Origin: UBA1450 sp964452355
GTDB taxonomy: Bacteria > Patescibacteriota > Microgenomatia > UBA1406 > GWC2-37-13
NCBI GenBank assembly: GCA_964452355.1
Contig: CAYVKV010000006.1
Coordinates: forward strand, 13,772-77,771
Length of the DNA: 64,000 nucleotides
Reading direction: 5' to 3'
Positions 6,878 through 16,153 of this stretch are shown in pieces. Position numbers and translations under genes: made by a program. The notes beneath the pieces were generated by a model. The model saw only the letters and a program-made list of their open reading frames with translations, was not told where the DNA came from and did not search any database. How positions within the stretch are numbered: the first letter of the stretch is position 1; every line of letters begins with the position of its first letter.

Positions 6878-8257
6878 ATGACATATTCCTTCGTAGACAT
6901 CGAAACAACTGGTACGAGCGCCCGCCATGACCGGGTAATTGAGATTGGAATCTTGAGAGTAGAAAACGATAAGATTGTCAAAAAATACAATCAACTGATA
7001 AATCCAGAAACGCACGTTTCGCCCTTTATCACCCAGATCACCGGCATCACCCCGGACGATCTTGAAGATGCTCCAACATTTGAGATTGTGAAAGATGAAG
7101 TGTATGAACTATTGAAAGATTCTATTTTTGTAGCTCACAATGTCCGATTTGATCATGGATTTTTGAAAAATGAATTCAAACGCTTTGATATGCAGTTTTC
7201 CATGAAACAACTCTGTACGGTCAGATTGTCTCGAACACTTTTTCCAGAGCATCGTCATCACAATCTGGACGCGATCATTGAACGTTTTAACATCACCTGT
7301 ATAAACCGACATCGAGCATATGACGATGCACACGCCACCTGGCAGTTTTTTAGAAAAATCTCAAAACTTTTTCCACAAACTGAACTCATGCAACTACTGG
7401 AAAAACAGATCAAGCGACCATCTATCCCAACACGAATAGATGCAAACATGATTGATAAACTACCGGAAGGACCCGGTGTATATACATTTTATGGAGAAAA
7501 GGGAACACCTTTGTATATTGGCAAAAGCAAGAATATCCGCAAACGGGTACTTTCTCACTTTTCCGCAGATCACCGATTTGAGAAGGATATGAATATCAGT
7601 AGACAACTGAAAAGTATTGATACCATCTCAACTGCAGGAGAGCTTGGTGCATTACTCAAGGAATCGGCACTTATCAAGGAAGTACGACCGCTCTACAATC
7701 ATGCGCTCAAGCGCAAACTAAACTTAACGCTCCTCTTACAAGCTAAGACAAATAAAGGCTACTACACTATTCGAATTGAGAATCGAAACCAAATAGTTGC
7801 TGAGGACCTCAATATCCTTGTTGGAGTATACACGTCTAAAAAACAGGCACGAGCGTTCTTGAAAGAGCAGGCAGCAAGCTATAAATTGTGCGAAAAAATA
7901 TTGGGAATTGACACATCAATTGGACCGTGTTTTGGATATAAATTGGAAAAATGTAAAGGCGCATGTATCGGAAAGGAAAGCGCGCTCCGATATAATATTC
8001 GATTTATTGAAGCATTTGGAAAAGACAAAATAAAACCTTGGCCATTTGATGGCGCGGTCACGATTCGTGAACATGACTCAATCGAACAACTGACCGACAT
8101 CTTTCATGTCAATAAATGGTGTCTCATCACATCTGACAATGACCCTTTAATTTTTTATTATGATGTATACAAAATATTGGTACGGTATCTTCAAAAACAC
8201 AAAGTCGGATCACATTTTTCCATTACAGATAAAATACCAGATCCTTCGGAGATATAA
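6878..8257 (+). CDS. DEDDh exonuclease fused to GIY-YIG nuclease domain
   Basis: 459 residues. The N-terminal 165 residues are a DnaQ/epsilon-type 3'-5' exonuclease: ExoI SFVDIETTG, ExoII AHNVRFDHGFL, ExoIII HRAYDDAHAT. Residues about 190-280 form a UvrC-like GIY-YIG module (GPGVYTFYGEKGTPLYIGKSKNIRKRVLSHF). The C-terminal 180 residues contain GPCFGYKLEKCKGACIGKES, the cysteine-containing segment seen in UvrC/Cho-like proteins. Such fusions are known in Actinobacteria and elsewhere and are thought to act in DNA repair. No UvrB-binding segment or helix-hairpin-helix was recognised. Confidence 0.9.
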   Translation: MTYSFVDIETTGTSARHDRVIEIGILRVENDKIVKKYNQLINPETHVSPFITQITGITPDDLEDAPTFEIVKDEVYELLKDSIFVAHNVRFDHGFLKNEFKRFDMQFSMKQLCTVRLSRTLFPEHRHHNLDAIIERFNITCINRHRAYDDAHATWQFFRKISKLFPQTELMQLLEKQIKRPSIPTRIDANMIDKLPEGPGVYTFYGEKGTPLYIGKSKNIRKRVLSHFSADHRFEKDMNISRQLKSIDTISTAGELGALLKESALIKEVRPLYNHALKRKLNLTLLLQAKTNKGYYTIRIENRNQIVAEDLNILVGVYTSKKQARAFLKEQAASYKLCEKILGIDTSIGPCFGYKLEKCKGACIGKESALRYNIRFIEAFGKDKIKPWPFDGAVTIREHDSIEQLTDIFHVNKWCLITSDNDPLIFYYDVYKILVRYLQKHKVGSHFSITDKIPDPSEI

Positions 8258-8301
8258 TATTTTGTACTATAAATTCCGTATTTACCAGTATAATAAATTG
8301 C

Positions 8302-8970
8302 ATGGAATATAAAAAAATTCTTCTTATGGTTGGTGGTATCGTTCTCACATTTGTGCTTCTTTTAGTTGCATATTATGCCACTAGTAAGCCCCAACAAACA
8401 TCTTTCCCTCAGCTTTCGGAAATAAAATCAGATGATCATATAAAATGGGCTACGGAAAGCGCACACGTTCTTATCGAATATAGTGATTTTCAATGTCCTG
8501 CGTGTAGTTCATATTCAGAGCTTATTGAAAGCCTTGAAGTAGATGAAGAGTTCGTATCAAAAGTGAAAGCGAACGTTGCATTTGTATACCGACATTTTCC
8601 TCTCGACAGTTCACATCCCTATGCACGAGTTGCTGCATACGCAGCTGAGGCCGCAGGCAAACAAGATAAGTTTTTCGAGATGCATGACTTACTTTTCTCA
8701 AATCAATCTGAATGGTCAGAAAGTTCTAAACCTGAAGAAATGTTCAAAGAATATGCAACTGAGTTGGAACTTGACATCAAACAGTTTGAGATTGATTCGA
8801 AATCTTCTGAGGTTAAAGATCGTGTGCAGCGCGACTATCTCTCCGGACTTGAAATCGACGTTCCCGGAACACCATCATTTTACCTTGATGGACAGAAACT
8901 TCAAAACCCAAACTCAGCTGAAAATTTCAAAGAATTACTTTTAAAAGGTATCGAATCGTCAGGAAAATAA
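8302..8970 (+). CDS. Membrane-anchored DsbA-like thioredoxin-fold protein
   Basis: 222 residues. A single N-terminal membrane helix (about 6-27) is followed by a DsbA-type fold (Thioredoxin_4). The CPAC active site sits in YSDFQCPACSSY near residue 60, and the cis-proline loop is VPGTPSFYL near residue 195. It should act outside the membrane as a thiol oxidoreductase or disulfide isomerase. TATAAT (8289-8294) ends 7 nt before ATG 8302, indicating a leaderless start. The next gene begins 3 nt after its stop, so the two are co-transcribed. Confidence 0.9.
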   Translation: MEYKKILLMVGGIVLTFVLLLVAYYATSKPQQTSFPQLSEIKSDDHIKWATESAHVLIEYSDFQCPACSSYSELIESLEVDEEFVSKVKANVAFVYRHFPLDSSHPYARVAAYAAEAAGKQDKFFEMHDLLFSNQSEWSESSKPEEMFKEYATELELDIKQFEIDSKSSEVKDRVQRDYLSGLEIDVPGTPSFYLDGQKLQNPNSAENFKELLLKGIESSGK

Positions 8971-8973
8971 CGC

Positions 8974-9723
8974 ATGTACATACAGATACATAATCGTAAA
9001 ATCCACTATAAAAAAATCGGTTCTGGAAAACCGATATTATTTGTACACGGCTGGGGAGGAAACGCATACAGCCTTCACAAACTTGCCAGTCTTGCATCAA
9101 AAAATTACTCTTCGTATTTAATTGATCTTCCCGGATTTGGCAAAAGTGACAATCCACCCAAACATTGGGGCGTCGAAGGATATGCAGAACTGATAAAAAT
9201 TTTTATTGAGAACGTGATCTCGTCAAAAGTTCATTATGTGGGCCATTCATTTGGTGGAGAAATTGGCATATATCTTGCATCCCATTTTCCCGATTGTATT
9301 TACTCTCTAACTCTTTGTAATAGCTCATTTAAACGCCAAAACAAAGTGTCAAAAATCGCCCAGCTCCTTAAGTTTATTCCGAAAGAAAAGAACTTTCTCA
9401 TTCGCATGATATATCCATATATTAAGAAACTTTATTATACGATCATCAACAAACAGTCTGATCTCATCAAATATCCCCATCTCGAAAGTAACTTTCGAAA
9501 AATAATAACTCAAGACCTAACAAAAGACACAAACAAAATCCACCTTCCAACGCTTATTCTTTGGGGCGAACTTGACACATATACACCCGTGATCTGGGCA
9601 TATGAACTTGAAAAAAACATATCTAAAGGGAAACTGCATGTATTTCCTGATGTAGGTCACAATCTCCCCATTCGATACCCTGAGCGCGTATGGGATAAGA
9701 TCAAGGATTTTTTGCTGCGTTAA
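8974..9723 (+). CDS. Alpha/beta hydrolase
   Basis: 249 residues, the usual length of a single-domain alpha/beta hydrolase. The oxyanion segment is VHGWGGNAYS, the nucleophile elbow is GHSFGG (Ser near residue 91), and the acid and base of the triad are Asp in LWGELDTYTP and His in VGHNLP. Substrate not predictable. It starts 3 nt after the DsbA-like gene, and its stop is 58 nt from the MurF-like gene. Confidence 0.9.
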   Translation: MYIQIHNRKIHYKKIGSGKPILFVHGWGGNAYSLHKLASLASKNYSSYLIDLPGFGKSDNPPKHWGVEGYAELIKIFIENVISSKVHYVGHSFGGEIGIYLASHFPDCIYSLTLCNSSFKRQNKVSKIAQLLKFIPKEKNFLIRMIYPYIKKLYYTIINKQSDLIKYPHLESNFRKIITQDLTKDTNKIHLPTLILWGELDTYTPVIWAYELEKNISKGKLHVFPDVGHNLPIRYPERVWDKIKDFLLR

Positions 9724-9781
9724 AACCAGCCACTATGTATGATATACCCTCTCAGTTGAATAAATATTTTTTGTTACATCT

Positions 9782-11233
9782 ATGCTGATTCTTGTTTTAA
9801 TTCATTATTTTTTAACACTGATTCTCGGCTTGAACTTTAGCTATACCTTTCAAATTAAAGAGTATCGCTTGGATCGATTGAGGTCCATGGTCAAAGAAAT
9901 GGGAATGTTGCGTTTTTTATATTCATCCAAAATTCGTCTTCCCGCCTTTTCATTAAGAAATATTCTTATCGTGCTTTTTCACATCACCTTGACATCGATA
10001 GTATTCTTATACTCTTTTGAGCAAAAATACTTATTTTCGCTTCTTGGAAAAACCTTCTTTCTTGCACCCTTTACTTCATTTTTGATCGTATTGGTTGGAG
10101 TCACGATAACAAGTATTCCTTCAACAATTATTCGAACATGGATTCGTCATAAAGCAATGAATAAAGTCAAGAAATCAAATGCAGTATTTATTGGGATCAC
10201 TGGCTCATATGGAAAAACAAGCACAAAAGAATATCTGGCTCATATATTATCGGCTCAATTTGACGTTGCAAAAACGCCAAAAAATATGAATACCGATGTT
10301 GGAATCGCACTTTCCATTAATCAATCGCTCAAGCCATCGACTCAATTTTTTATCACCGAACTGGGAGCATATCGCAAGGGAGAGCTCAACCACGCAGCAT
10401 CATATATCCCATTTCGAAATATTATTCTCTGTGGTTTGGGCAATCAACATCTTGATCTCTATGGAAGCCACGAAGCATTGGTTGAAGAAGAGACGTCGCC
10501 GATATTTAATCTTTCTTCCCATGGAATGGCATATCTCAATAGTGATTCGGTGCGCAGAAACAATATTGATACGACAAAAGTGGCATCGGTCACCTACGGT
10601 TTATCACCAGGCGTTGATGTACAACTTACTGATGTACAAGCGTCAACCGAGGGGACTAAAGGATTGATTAGATACAAAGACCAAGTTTTTCACATTAACA
10701 CAAAACTTCTCGGGTCTCATTCGCTGGAGAACTTGCTTCCCGTTGTGGCAGTTGCATATGATGTTGGTATGGAGAAAGGATTGATTGAAAAACAAATCTC
10801 GTTTATTCAACCGCTTCAAGGAAAACTTTCAAAACACTTTGGACAAAATAACTCAACCATCCTTCATGATGGGGTCAATACAAACTTCAATGGTTTTCTT
10901 GCCGCTATAGATGTAATGAAATTATTTTCACATGCCAATAAAATCATTATGACACAAGGCATCATAGAACTCGGGGGAGAGAAGAGAAGCTCTTATCAAT
11001 CGATACTTAAAAATTTGGAGAATACGGGAATATCACTTTTTACCACGGACAGGTTATTTACTACGATAAAAAGTTCTGTCAAAATAAATACATTTAACGA
11101 CGTTGACAGTATGCAAAAAGCCATTTCTCAAAGGCTCGATCGCGACACCTTACTTTTAATTGAGGGCACATTCGCACAACCAATTCTTAATTCATTTCTT
11201 GACTTAGCGCATATTAATAATACTATTAGATAG
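9782..11233 (+). CDS. Membrane-anchored Mur ligase-like protein (MurF type)
   Basis: 483 residues. About 125 N-terminal residues contain three hydrophobic segments in place of the usual UDP-sugar-binding domain. Then comes the Mur ligase central domain: P-loop GSYGKTSTK, ITELGAYRKGEL (the MurF ELGA-type motif) and GNQHLDLYGS. The C-terminal domain follows from about residue 330. The family forms amide bonds by ATP-driven acyl phosphate chemistry. The following DegT and FemX genes suggest that it modifies a lipid-linked peptidoglycan precursor, but the amino acid and acceptor are unknown. It is not an ordinary cytosolic MurF. Confidence 0.85.
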   Translation: MLILVLIHYFLTLILGLNFSYTFQIKEYRLDRLRSMVKEMGMLRFLYSSKIRLPAFSLRNILIVLFHITLTSIVFLYSFEQKYLFSLLGKTFFLAPFTSFLIVLVGVTITSIPSTIIRTWIRHKAMNKVKKSNAVFIGITGSYGKTSTKEYLAHILSAQFDVAKTPKNMNTDVGIALSINQSLKPSTQFFITELGAYRKGELNHAASYIPFRNIILCGLGNQHLDLYGSHEALVEEETSPIFNLSSHGMAYLNSDSVRRNNIDTTKVASVTYGLSPGVDVQLTDVQASTEGTKGLIRYKDQVFHINTKLLGSHSLENLLPVVAVAYDVGMEKGLIEKQISFIQPLQGKLSKHFGQNNSTILHDGVNTNFNGFLAAIDVMKLFSHANKIIMTQGIIELGGEKRSSYQSILKNLENTGISLFTTDRLFTTIKSSVKINTFNDVDSMQKAISQRLDRDTLLLIEGTFAQPILNSFLDLAHINNTIR

Positions 11234-11244
11234 GGGATACCACT

Positions 11245-12444
11245 ATGATTTTTTCCGAATTTGCACCAAATGAGACAGCTCGTGATGCATTTCTTGCAAC
11301 TAAATTACTTTTTCAACCATGGAGATGGCGGAAAGGAAAAGAGATTCATAATCTTAAACGACGTCTTAAATCGCGATTTTTTACCCCCGACACACACATC
11401 TCACTCTTTCTCACCGGTCGCGCAGCACTGTACCAATATCTAAGCTCGCTCCATCTGCATCCTACCGATGAAGTTCTCGTTCAGGCTTTCACCTGTGAAG
11501 CGGTGATTCTTCCGATTCTTGAGCTTGAATTAAAACCTGTATATATTGATGTGAACACAACAGATTTTTCAATGAATACTCAGGATTTACAAAAAAAATA
11601 TACTCCAAGAGCACGGGTACTGATCATTCAACACACCTTTGGCATTACTCCCAAGGATCGAAGGAAATTGATTGAATTTGCAAAATTTCATAAATTACAC
11701 ATTATTGAAGATGTTGCTCATGGATTTCATCAATGGCTTTTTCGCTCAAAACGATACAACGGTGCGGTCCTCTTGTCATTTGGTCGATCAAAATTGTTTT
11801 CATCTGTTTTTGGCGGTGCCATCGCAGTTCGCGGAGTTCGAGCCGGCAAATCAATACAAATAGGGGAGAGGACTATCCCAAACCCTTCATTATGGATTCT
11901 GCTCCAGATAATTTTTTATAAAATAAACTCGGTGATCATCAAATCAACCTATTCGATCAAAGTGGGAAAAATAATTCATTTTTTGTTCAAACAATTTGAC
12001 CTTATTATTCCTGAAGTCACCAAAGAAGAGAAAAAAGGAAATTTTGACTATACTTTTTTAAGAACATTTCCAAACTGTGCAGCAATTTTCATGCTCGAAC
12101 AGCTTAATAGATTTAACGACGTCTCAAGTATAAGAAAACGATCATCCCAATTCTTTGACTCAAAACTCAATAATAAAACAGCACACAATCTTGGATTATT
12201 GCGATATCCAGTCCTTTGTAAGGAGCCAAATAAAATTAAAACCCGGGCATTAAAGCAAAATATACAACTGGGAAGATGGTACTCGCAAGCGGTCGCTCCG
12301 GATGAGCTTGATTTGAAATTAGTTGGATACACGGCTGGAAGCTGTCCCAATGCAGAATTACTGTGTAAACAGGTTATTAACCTGCCAACGCTTATTTCGA
12401 TGCAAGAGGCCAAGCGCATTGTCAAAATACTCAATCAATCATGA
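11245..12444 (+). CDS. DegT/DnrJ/EryC1-type PLP aminotransferase
   Basis: 399 residues, fold type I PLP enzyme of the DegT family. VLVQAFTCEAVILPI (about 75-90) corresponds to the substrate/PLP contact region. The Asp that binds the PLP nitrogen lies in IIEDVAHGF, and the Schiff-base Lys is in LLSFGRSKLFSSVFGGAIAV near residue 182. Members usually aminate nucleotide-linked sugars. It sits 11 nt after the MurF-like gene and overlaps the FemX-like gene by 4 bp, so a role in making a modified cell-wall building block is likely. Confidence 0.85.
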   Translation: MIFSEFAPNETARDAFLATKLLFQPWRWRKGKEIHNLKRRLKSRFFTPDTHISLFLTGRAALYQYLSSLHLHPTDEVLVQAFTCEAVILPILELELKPVYIDVNTTDFSMNTQDLQKKYTPRARVLIIQHTFGITPKDRRKLIEFAKFHKLHIIEDVAHGFHQWLFRSKRYNGAVLLSFGRSKLFSSVFGGAIAVRGVRAGKSIQIGERTIPNPSLWILLQIIFYKINSVIIKSTYSIKVGKIIHFLFKQFDLIIPEVTKEEKKGNFDYTFLRTFPNCAAIFMLEQLNRFNDVSSIRKRSSQFFDSKLNNKTAHNLGLLRYPVLCKEPNKIKTRALKQNIQLGRWYSQAVAPDELDLKLVGYTAGSCPNAELLCKQVINLPTLISMQEAKRIVKILNQS

Positions 12445-13544
12445 TAAATATTCGCGCTTTAACAAATAAATCTGAGTGGAATGCATTTTATAATCATGTT
12501 GGATCTCCTTCATTTCATCACTCATGGGAATGGGGCGAGTTTCAAAAACTCTGTCATAACGACATAGAACGGATCGGTTTATATGATGATAATAATCTTT
12601 TAGCTATTGCTCTTATTGTTAAAGTACGTTCGAAACGAGGAAAATATTTATTTATTCCCCACGGACCCCTTTTTGATAGTCCGCACGATAAACTAACCCA
12701 AAAAATCCCATCACAAAAGCTTAAATTTTTTGGTGCACACCTTGCTGAGTTTCATCGATATTTGACTGATATGGCGCGACAGCAAGGATTTTGGTTTATA
12801 CGCATTGCGCCTCCCATGACCCGAGATGATGATCATATGAACCTTTTTCGCACACTCGGCTATCGCACCGCTCCGATTTACGTTCATGCTGAAACAATGT
12901 GGGTTATCGATTTGGAACAATCAGAAAATGACATTCTTGCAAATATGAGGAAAAACACGCGTTATGCAATTCGTCGTGCGGAGCGGGAACATATTTCGGT
13001 CACGTTAAGTGAATCTCAAGATGGATTACAGACATTTTTGGACCTTTACCATATTACGGCAGATCGAGAACAATTCACTCCATACTCAGATACTTATATA
13101 AAGCATGAATTTGAAGCATTTCATTCTGCCGGCAATGCCATTATATTCAATTCAGGCTTTCTCAACAGTCCAAAAGATGCCATACCCCCAGAATTTGCCC
13201 TGGAAGGTGCCTCTCAGAATTTAGCTGCATCACTCATCATCTTTTCAAAGTCCTCAGGCTTCTATCACCAAGGGGCATCGATTCATACCAAATATCCAGC
13301 CGCTTATCTCCTCCAATGGCATGCAATTCTTGAGGCCAAACGACGTGGATGTAAATATTATAGTTTTCATGGAATACATGATCCAGGACGAACTCCAAAA
13401 TCATGGAATGGCTTAAGTTTATTCAAGCATGGCTTTGGTGGATTTCAGGTTGATTATCTTTATACCCAAGACTTCATCATCTCCCCAATGTATGCACTCA
13501 GTTATTTGAGTGACCGGTATCTTAACTTACGTCGTGGCGTATAA
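12441..13544 (+). CDS. FemAB/FemX-type aminoacyltransferase
   Basis: 367 residues with two GNAT-like halves, as in Fem proteins. Typical segments are FHHSWEWGEFQK near the N-terminus, NMRKNTRYAIRRAERE in the middle, and YSFHGIHDPGRTPKSWNGLSLFKHGFGG near the end. Fem enzymes transfer amino acids from aminoacyl-tRNA onto the peptidoglycan stem peptide. Together with the MurF-like ligase and aminotransferase it likely builds a peptide cross-bridge. It is the last gene of the operon; a long non-coding stretch follows. Confidence 0.9.
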   Translation: MINIRALTNKSEWNAFYNHVGSPSFHHSWEWGEFQKLCHNDIERIGLYDDNNLLAIALIVKVRSKRGKYLFIPHGPLFDSPHDKLTQKIPSQKLKFFGAHLAEFHRYLTDMARQQGFWFIRIAPPMTRDDDHMNLFRTLGYRTAPIYVHAETMWVIDLEQSENDILANMRKNTRYAIRRAEREHISVTLSESQDGLQTFLDLYHITADREQFTPYSDTYIKHEFEAFHSAGNAIIFNSGFLNSPKDAIPPEFALEGASQNLAASLIIFSKSSGFYHQGASIHTKYPAAYLLQWHAILEAKRRGCKYYSFHGIHDPGRTPKSWNGLSLFKHGFGGFQVDYLYTQDFIISPMYALSYLSDRYLNLRRGV

Positions 13545-14078
13545 ACCACTTACTTTTACCCCTCCATTCTGCAGACACATTCACAAGAGAGGAGAGAATA
13601 AGCATGATATATACGATATAGAGCCTTGTAATAAGCTTTATTTGAATTTTCGGACAAAACAAAATGAAAGGAATATTTTGGAAAATAAAGTCGTTTTTTA
13701 AGTGAATATAAGAAATAGAGAAGTGAAAATAAAACAAAAAAAAACAAAAAGATGAAATTTGCCAAAATCCCACTCCTCTTTCGTAAAAGAAGTTAAACTT
13801 CGTAAAAGAGTCATTTTGCGACGTCATATATCCTTTCGCTCTTGCGGGTTTTTTGCCAAATTTTGATGTTTCTGGATATCGCTTGAATAGCGGAAGTATT
13901 TTACTTAAAAGTATTTTTTTCTTGCTTTTAAATTTTAGTACAAAAAAATAAATGAAGCTCTATTCTCTTAAAAATAAGAACGATTTGACCACGATCGAAA
14001 TGAGCTAAAATGCCAAGTTCACACAACGGCTCGATGAGCATACGCATACTGATTTATTTTTAGAGCTTTATAACGATC

Positions 14079-14114
14079 TTTTTTATCATTATCGAGCTCA
14101 AAAATGATAAAAAA
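14079..14114. repeat. Perfect 12-bp inverted repeat hairpin
   Basis: Arms TTTTTTATCATT (14079-14090) and AATGATAAAAAA (14103-14114) enclose a 12-nt loop. The T/A-rich outer ends could serve as a weak terminator for either convergent operon. Confidence 0.6.
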
Positions 14115-14200
14115 ATACGTATATTACCCCCTACAGAATAGAGCCTTATATGTGCCTGCATCCACTCTTTTGAGCAGAGGGAACCTTGATAGAGAGAAAG

Positions 14201-14209
14201 TTATCCACA
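14201..14209 (+). promoter_or_regulatory. Perfect DnaA box
   Basis: TTATCCACA, the consensus DnaA-binding 9-mer. Only one perfect copy is seen in this non-coding region; weaker copies such as TTATTCACG (14321-14329) lie nearby. A single 9-mer match could be chance, so support comes only from the AT-rich context. Confidence 0.5.
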
Positions 14210-14211
14210 AT

Positions 14212-14333
14212 CGGATACAACTATATCATTTTACGCATCCAATAGTATCCGTACGTGATGTTATTTATATCTTATAGTATTTAATTAATTAATTCACAAT
14301 TATTATAGGTTATACATCTATTATTCACGTACG
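14212..14333. repeat. Nested inverted repeats around an AT-rich core
   Basis: CGGATAC (14212-14218) pairs with GTATCCG (14245-14251). CGTACGTGA (14250-14258) pairs with TCACGTACG (14325-14333). The 66-bp interval inside the second pair is nearly all A/T and contains TTAATTAATTAATT. The arrangement is compatible with a DNA-unwinding element, but that is inference. Confidence 0.55.
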
Positions 14334-14408
14334 TAAGTTTTTACTCTCCCCTCTTCTCTACTTTGGCTTATCTGTATAGGATTTTCAAAATATATTTTTG
14401 CTCAATTT

Positions 14409-15260
14409 TTACCATTGCAAGGTCAAAAGAGCGATGATGACGACGAAAATTAACACAAAAATATACTCACGAATCACCGTCTTATACAATCGGTCTCCGA
14501 GATAGTTTGTTACCATTCCAATAATTGAGTAATAGGCTGTTGTGACAATCAATGCATAAATATTTATCGCGAGCGGAACAAATGAGAGCAAGATCATGAG
14601 CTCAAAGAGAAGGAGGGAAATAACACCACTATATATCAAAATTTTCTTTTCAATCTGTTCATTGAGATCAACGGTCCAAAGAATTTGCATTGAGGTGATA
14701 AACATGACTACCCCCATAAATATGCTCGTTATAAAATAATCAAGTCGAAATGACAAAACCACAATAGCAATAATAAAAATGACGAGAGTTTGTGAAATAT
14801 AATTTACGGAAAATGCTGCCCGATAAAGCTGTATACTCCTCTCTACCCCAATATTAAAAATGTTTGAACAAAGTAACATTGCATAGTAACCGAGACAAAA
14901 AAGTGCTAAAAAGGGAATTCGTGTGAGCCAACGGACCGGCAATAATGAATAAAACACATACAAAGAAAGCACAAATAAAACGGGCATGATAAAGAGCATA
15001 ATCATCTCGGTGCCATCGATACCTTCAAATATTGCAAGATAGGATGTCGCATACGCTATTACTGCAAGTATTAATATAAAATATATCCAAGTACTATTGA
15101 AGGGGAAAAAAGTAGCAAGAGCAAGCACTGTCGTCATGATAAATGTCACGATAATGATTCTGATTCGTTTTGGAATGTAGTTTACGAAACGTACCCAGCG
15201 TGCAACGATTGCGTGCGGATAAAATATTTGATGGAGTCTTTTGAATAGTATTGTCATCAA
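14409..15260 (-). CDS. Polytopic membrane protein of unknown function
   Basis: 283 residues with about eight hydrophobic helices covering residues 35-283 after a basic cytoplasmic N-terminus (KRLHQIFYPHAIVARWVRF). No catalytic motif is visible. The loop IFEGIDGTEM near residue 78 is the most polar internal segment. It is divergently transcribed from the TPR protein gene. Similar unnamed proteins seem common in Microgenomates-type genomes, but I cannot name a family. Confidence 0.75.
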   Translation of the reverse strand: MMTILFKRLHQIFYPHAIVARWVRFVNYIPKRIRIIIVTFIMTTVLALATFFPFNSTWIYFILILAVIAYATSYLAIFEGIDGTEMIMLFIMPVLFVLSLYVFYSLLPVRWLTRIPFLALFCLGYYAMLLCSNIFNIGVERSIQLYRAAFSVNYISQTLVIFIIAIVVLSFRLDYFITSIFMGVVMFITSMQILWTVDLNEQIEKKILIYSGVISLLLFELMILLSFVPLAINIYALIVTTAYYSIIGMVTNYLGDRLYKTVIREYIFVLIFVVIIALLTLQW

Positions 15261-15311
15261 TCTCCATTATACTATCACTCTGAGGCATTTAATATAAAGT
15301 GATCATTGCAC

Positions 15312-15339
15312 TTGACATTAGAGATTAATTTTCTATACT
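15312..15339 (+). promoter_or_regulatory. Consensus promoter of the TPR gene
   Basis: TTGACA (15312-15317), a 16-bp spacer, then TATACT (15334-15339). The ATG at 15347 lies 7 nt after the -10, so transcription should begin at or next to the start codon (leaderless mRNA). Confidence 0.75.
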
Positions 15340-15346
15340 CAACTAA

Positions 15347-16153
15347 ATGGTATTTTCAGATCAACTCGAACAACGTTCTATTGACGCTGCAGTAAATGGC
15401 GAATGGGCTACCGCAGTAAAATTGAATAAAGAAATTATTGCAGGATCTCCCGAAGATCTTACTGCACATCTGAGGCTTGGATTTGCGTTTCTTCAAAGCA
15501 ACAAACTCCGTCTTGCAAAAAAAGAGTTCCAAATTGTACTGAAGCTTCAGCCAAAGAATAATATTGCAGAAGAACATCTTGAAAAAATTGACGTCCTCAC
15601 CTCTAAAAAAAAGAAACGACACGAAAATAATACTCAGTATGATCCTGATTTGTTTATTGAAATACCGGGCAGAACTCGAACCGTTCACCTGGTGAATCTG
15701 GGAAAAAAAGAGGATCTTGCGGGAACAAGTATTGGCGAAATGGTATTACTTAAAGAAAAACGAAGAAAACTTGAAATACGTACGACACATGATGAATTTA
15801 TTGGAAACCTCCCTGACGATATCTCAAAACGTCTCTGTTACTTTATCGGTGATAAGAGCACCTACTCAGCCCATATCAAAGAAATTAACCTTACAGAGGT
15901 TGTAGTGTTTATCAGAGAACTTACAAAAGGGAAGAAGGTCAGTCAATATCCATCATTTCCATCAAATCCTCACGTAATGCTTTCTGACATTCAACACCTG
16001 GATAATCCCGATGCAATAAGCTCAACTGACGAAGATTCGGAAGATGAAGATGGTGACGAAGGTCTCAATGATGAAACATGGGAAAAATACGAACAGGAAA
16101 AAGACCTCAGCGGAATTGTTCAGCTTGAAGATGAAGACGAAGATGAGGAATAA
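15347..16153 (+). CDS. TPR protein with acidic C-terminal tail
   Basis: 268 residues. Two or three tetratricopeptide-like helical repeats occupy about 5-85 (AVNGEWATAVKLNKEIIAGSPEDLTAHLRLGFAFLQ and the following repeat). A basic linker (SKKKKRH) leads into a beta-rich domain of about 110 residues with LVNLGKKEDLAGTSIGEMVLLKEKRRKLEI-type strands. The last 45 residues are very acidic and end in LEDEDEDEE. TPRs mediate protein contacts; the middle domain is unassigned. The acidic tail overlaps the end of a convergent small gene by 34 bp. Confidence 0.85.
   Translation: MVFSDQLEQRSIDAAVNGEWATAVKLNKEIIAGSPEDLTAHLRLGFAFLQSNKLRLAKKEFQIVLKLQPKNNIAEEHLEKIDVLTSKKKKRHENNTQYDPDLFIEIPGRTRTVHLVNLGKKEDLAGTSIGEMVLLKEKRRKLEIRTTHDEFIGNLPDDISKRLCYFIGDKSTYSAHIKEINLTEVVVFIRELTKGKKVSQYPSFPSNPHVMLSDIQHLDNPDAISSTDEDSEDEDGDEGLNDETWEKYEQEKDLSGIVQLEDEDEDEE

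Larger units (their letters stand above)
13545..14408. other. Long AT-rich non-coding region between convergent genes
   Basis: About 860 bp with no convincing gene; short frames here lack motifs and promoters. It holds near-direct repeats of CTTCGTAAAAGA (around 13780-13810), a long hairpin (14079-14114), one perfect DnaA box, two inverted repeats and an AT-only stretch with repeated TTAA. The unusual length in an otherwise tightly packed region suggests a function such as a replication origin, a partition site or a lost gene. Confidence 0.6.

Noticed and set aside
13522..13827. Possible 101-residue gene on the minus strand in the gene-free region
   Set aside because: It overlaps the end of the FemX gene in antisense, is dominated by Phe, Ser and Tyr from T-rich DNA, and has no motif or promoter.
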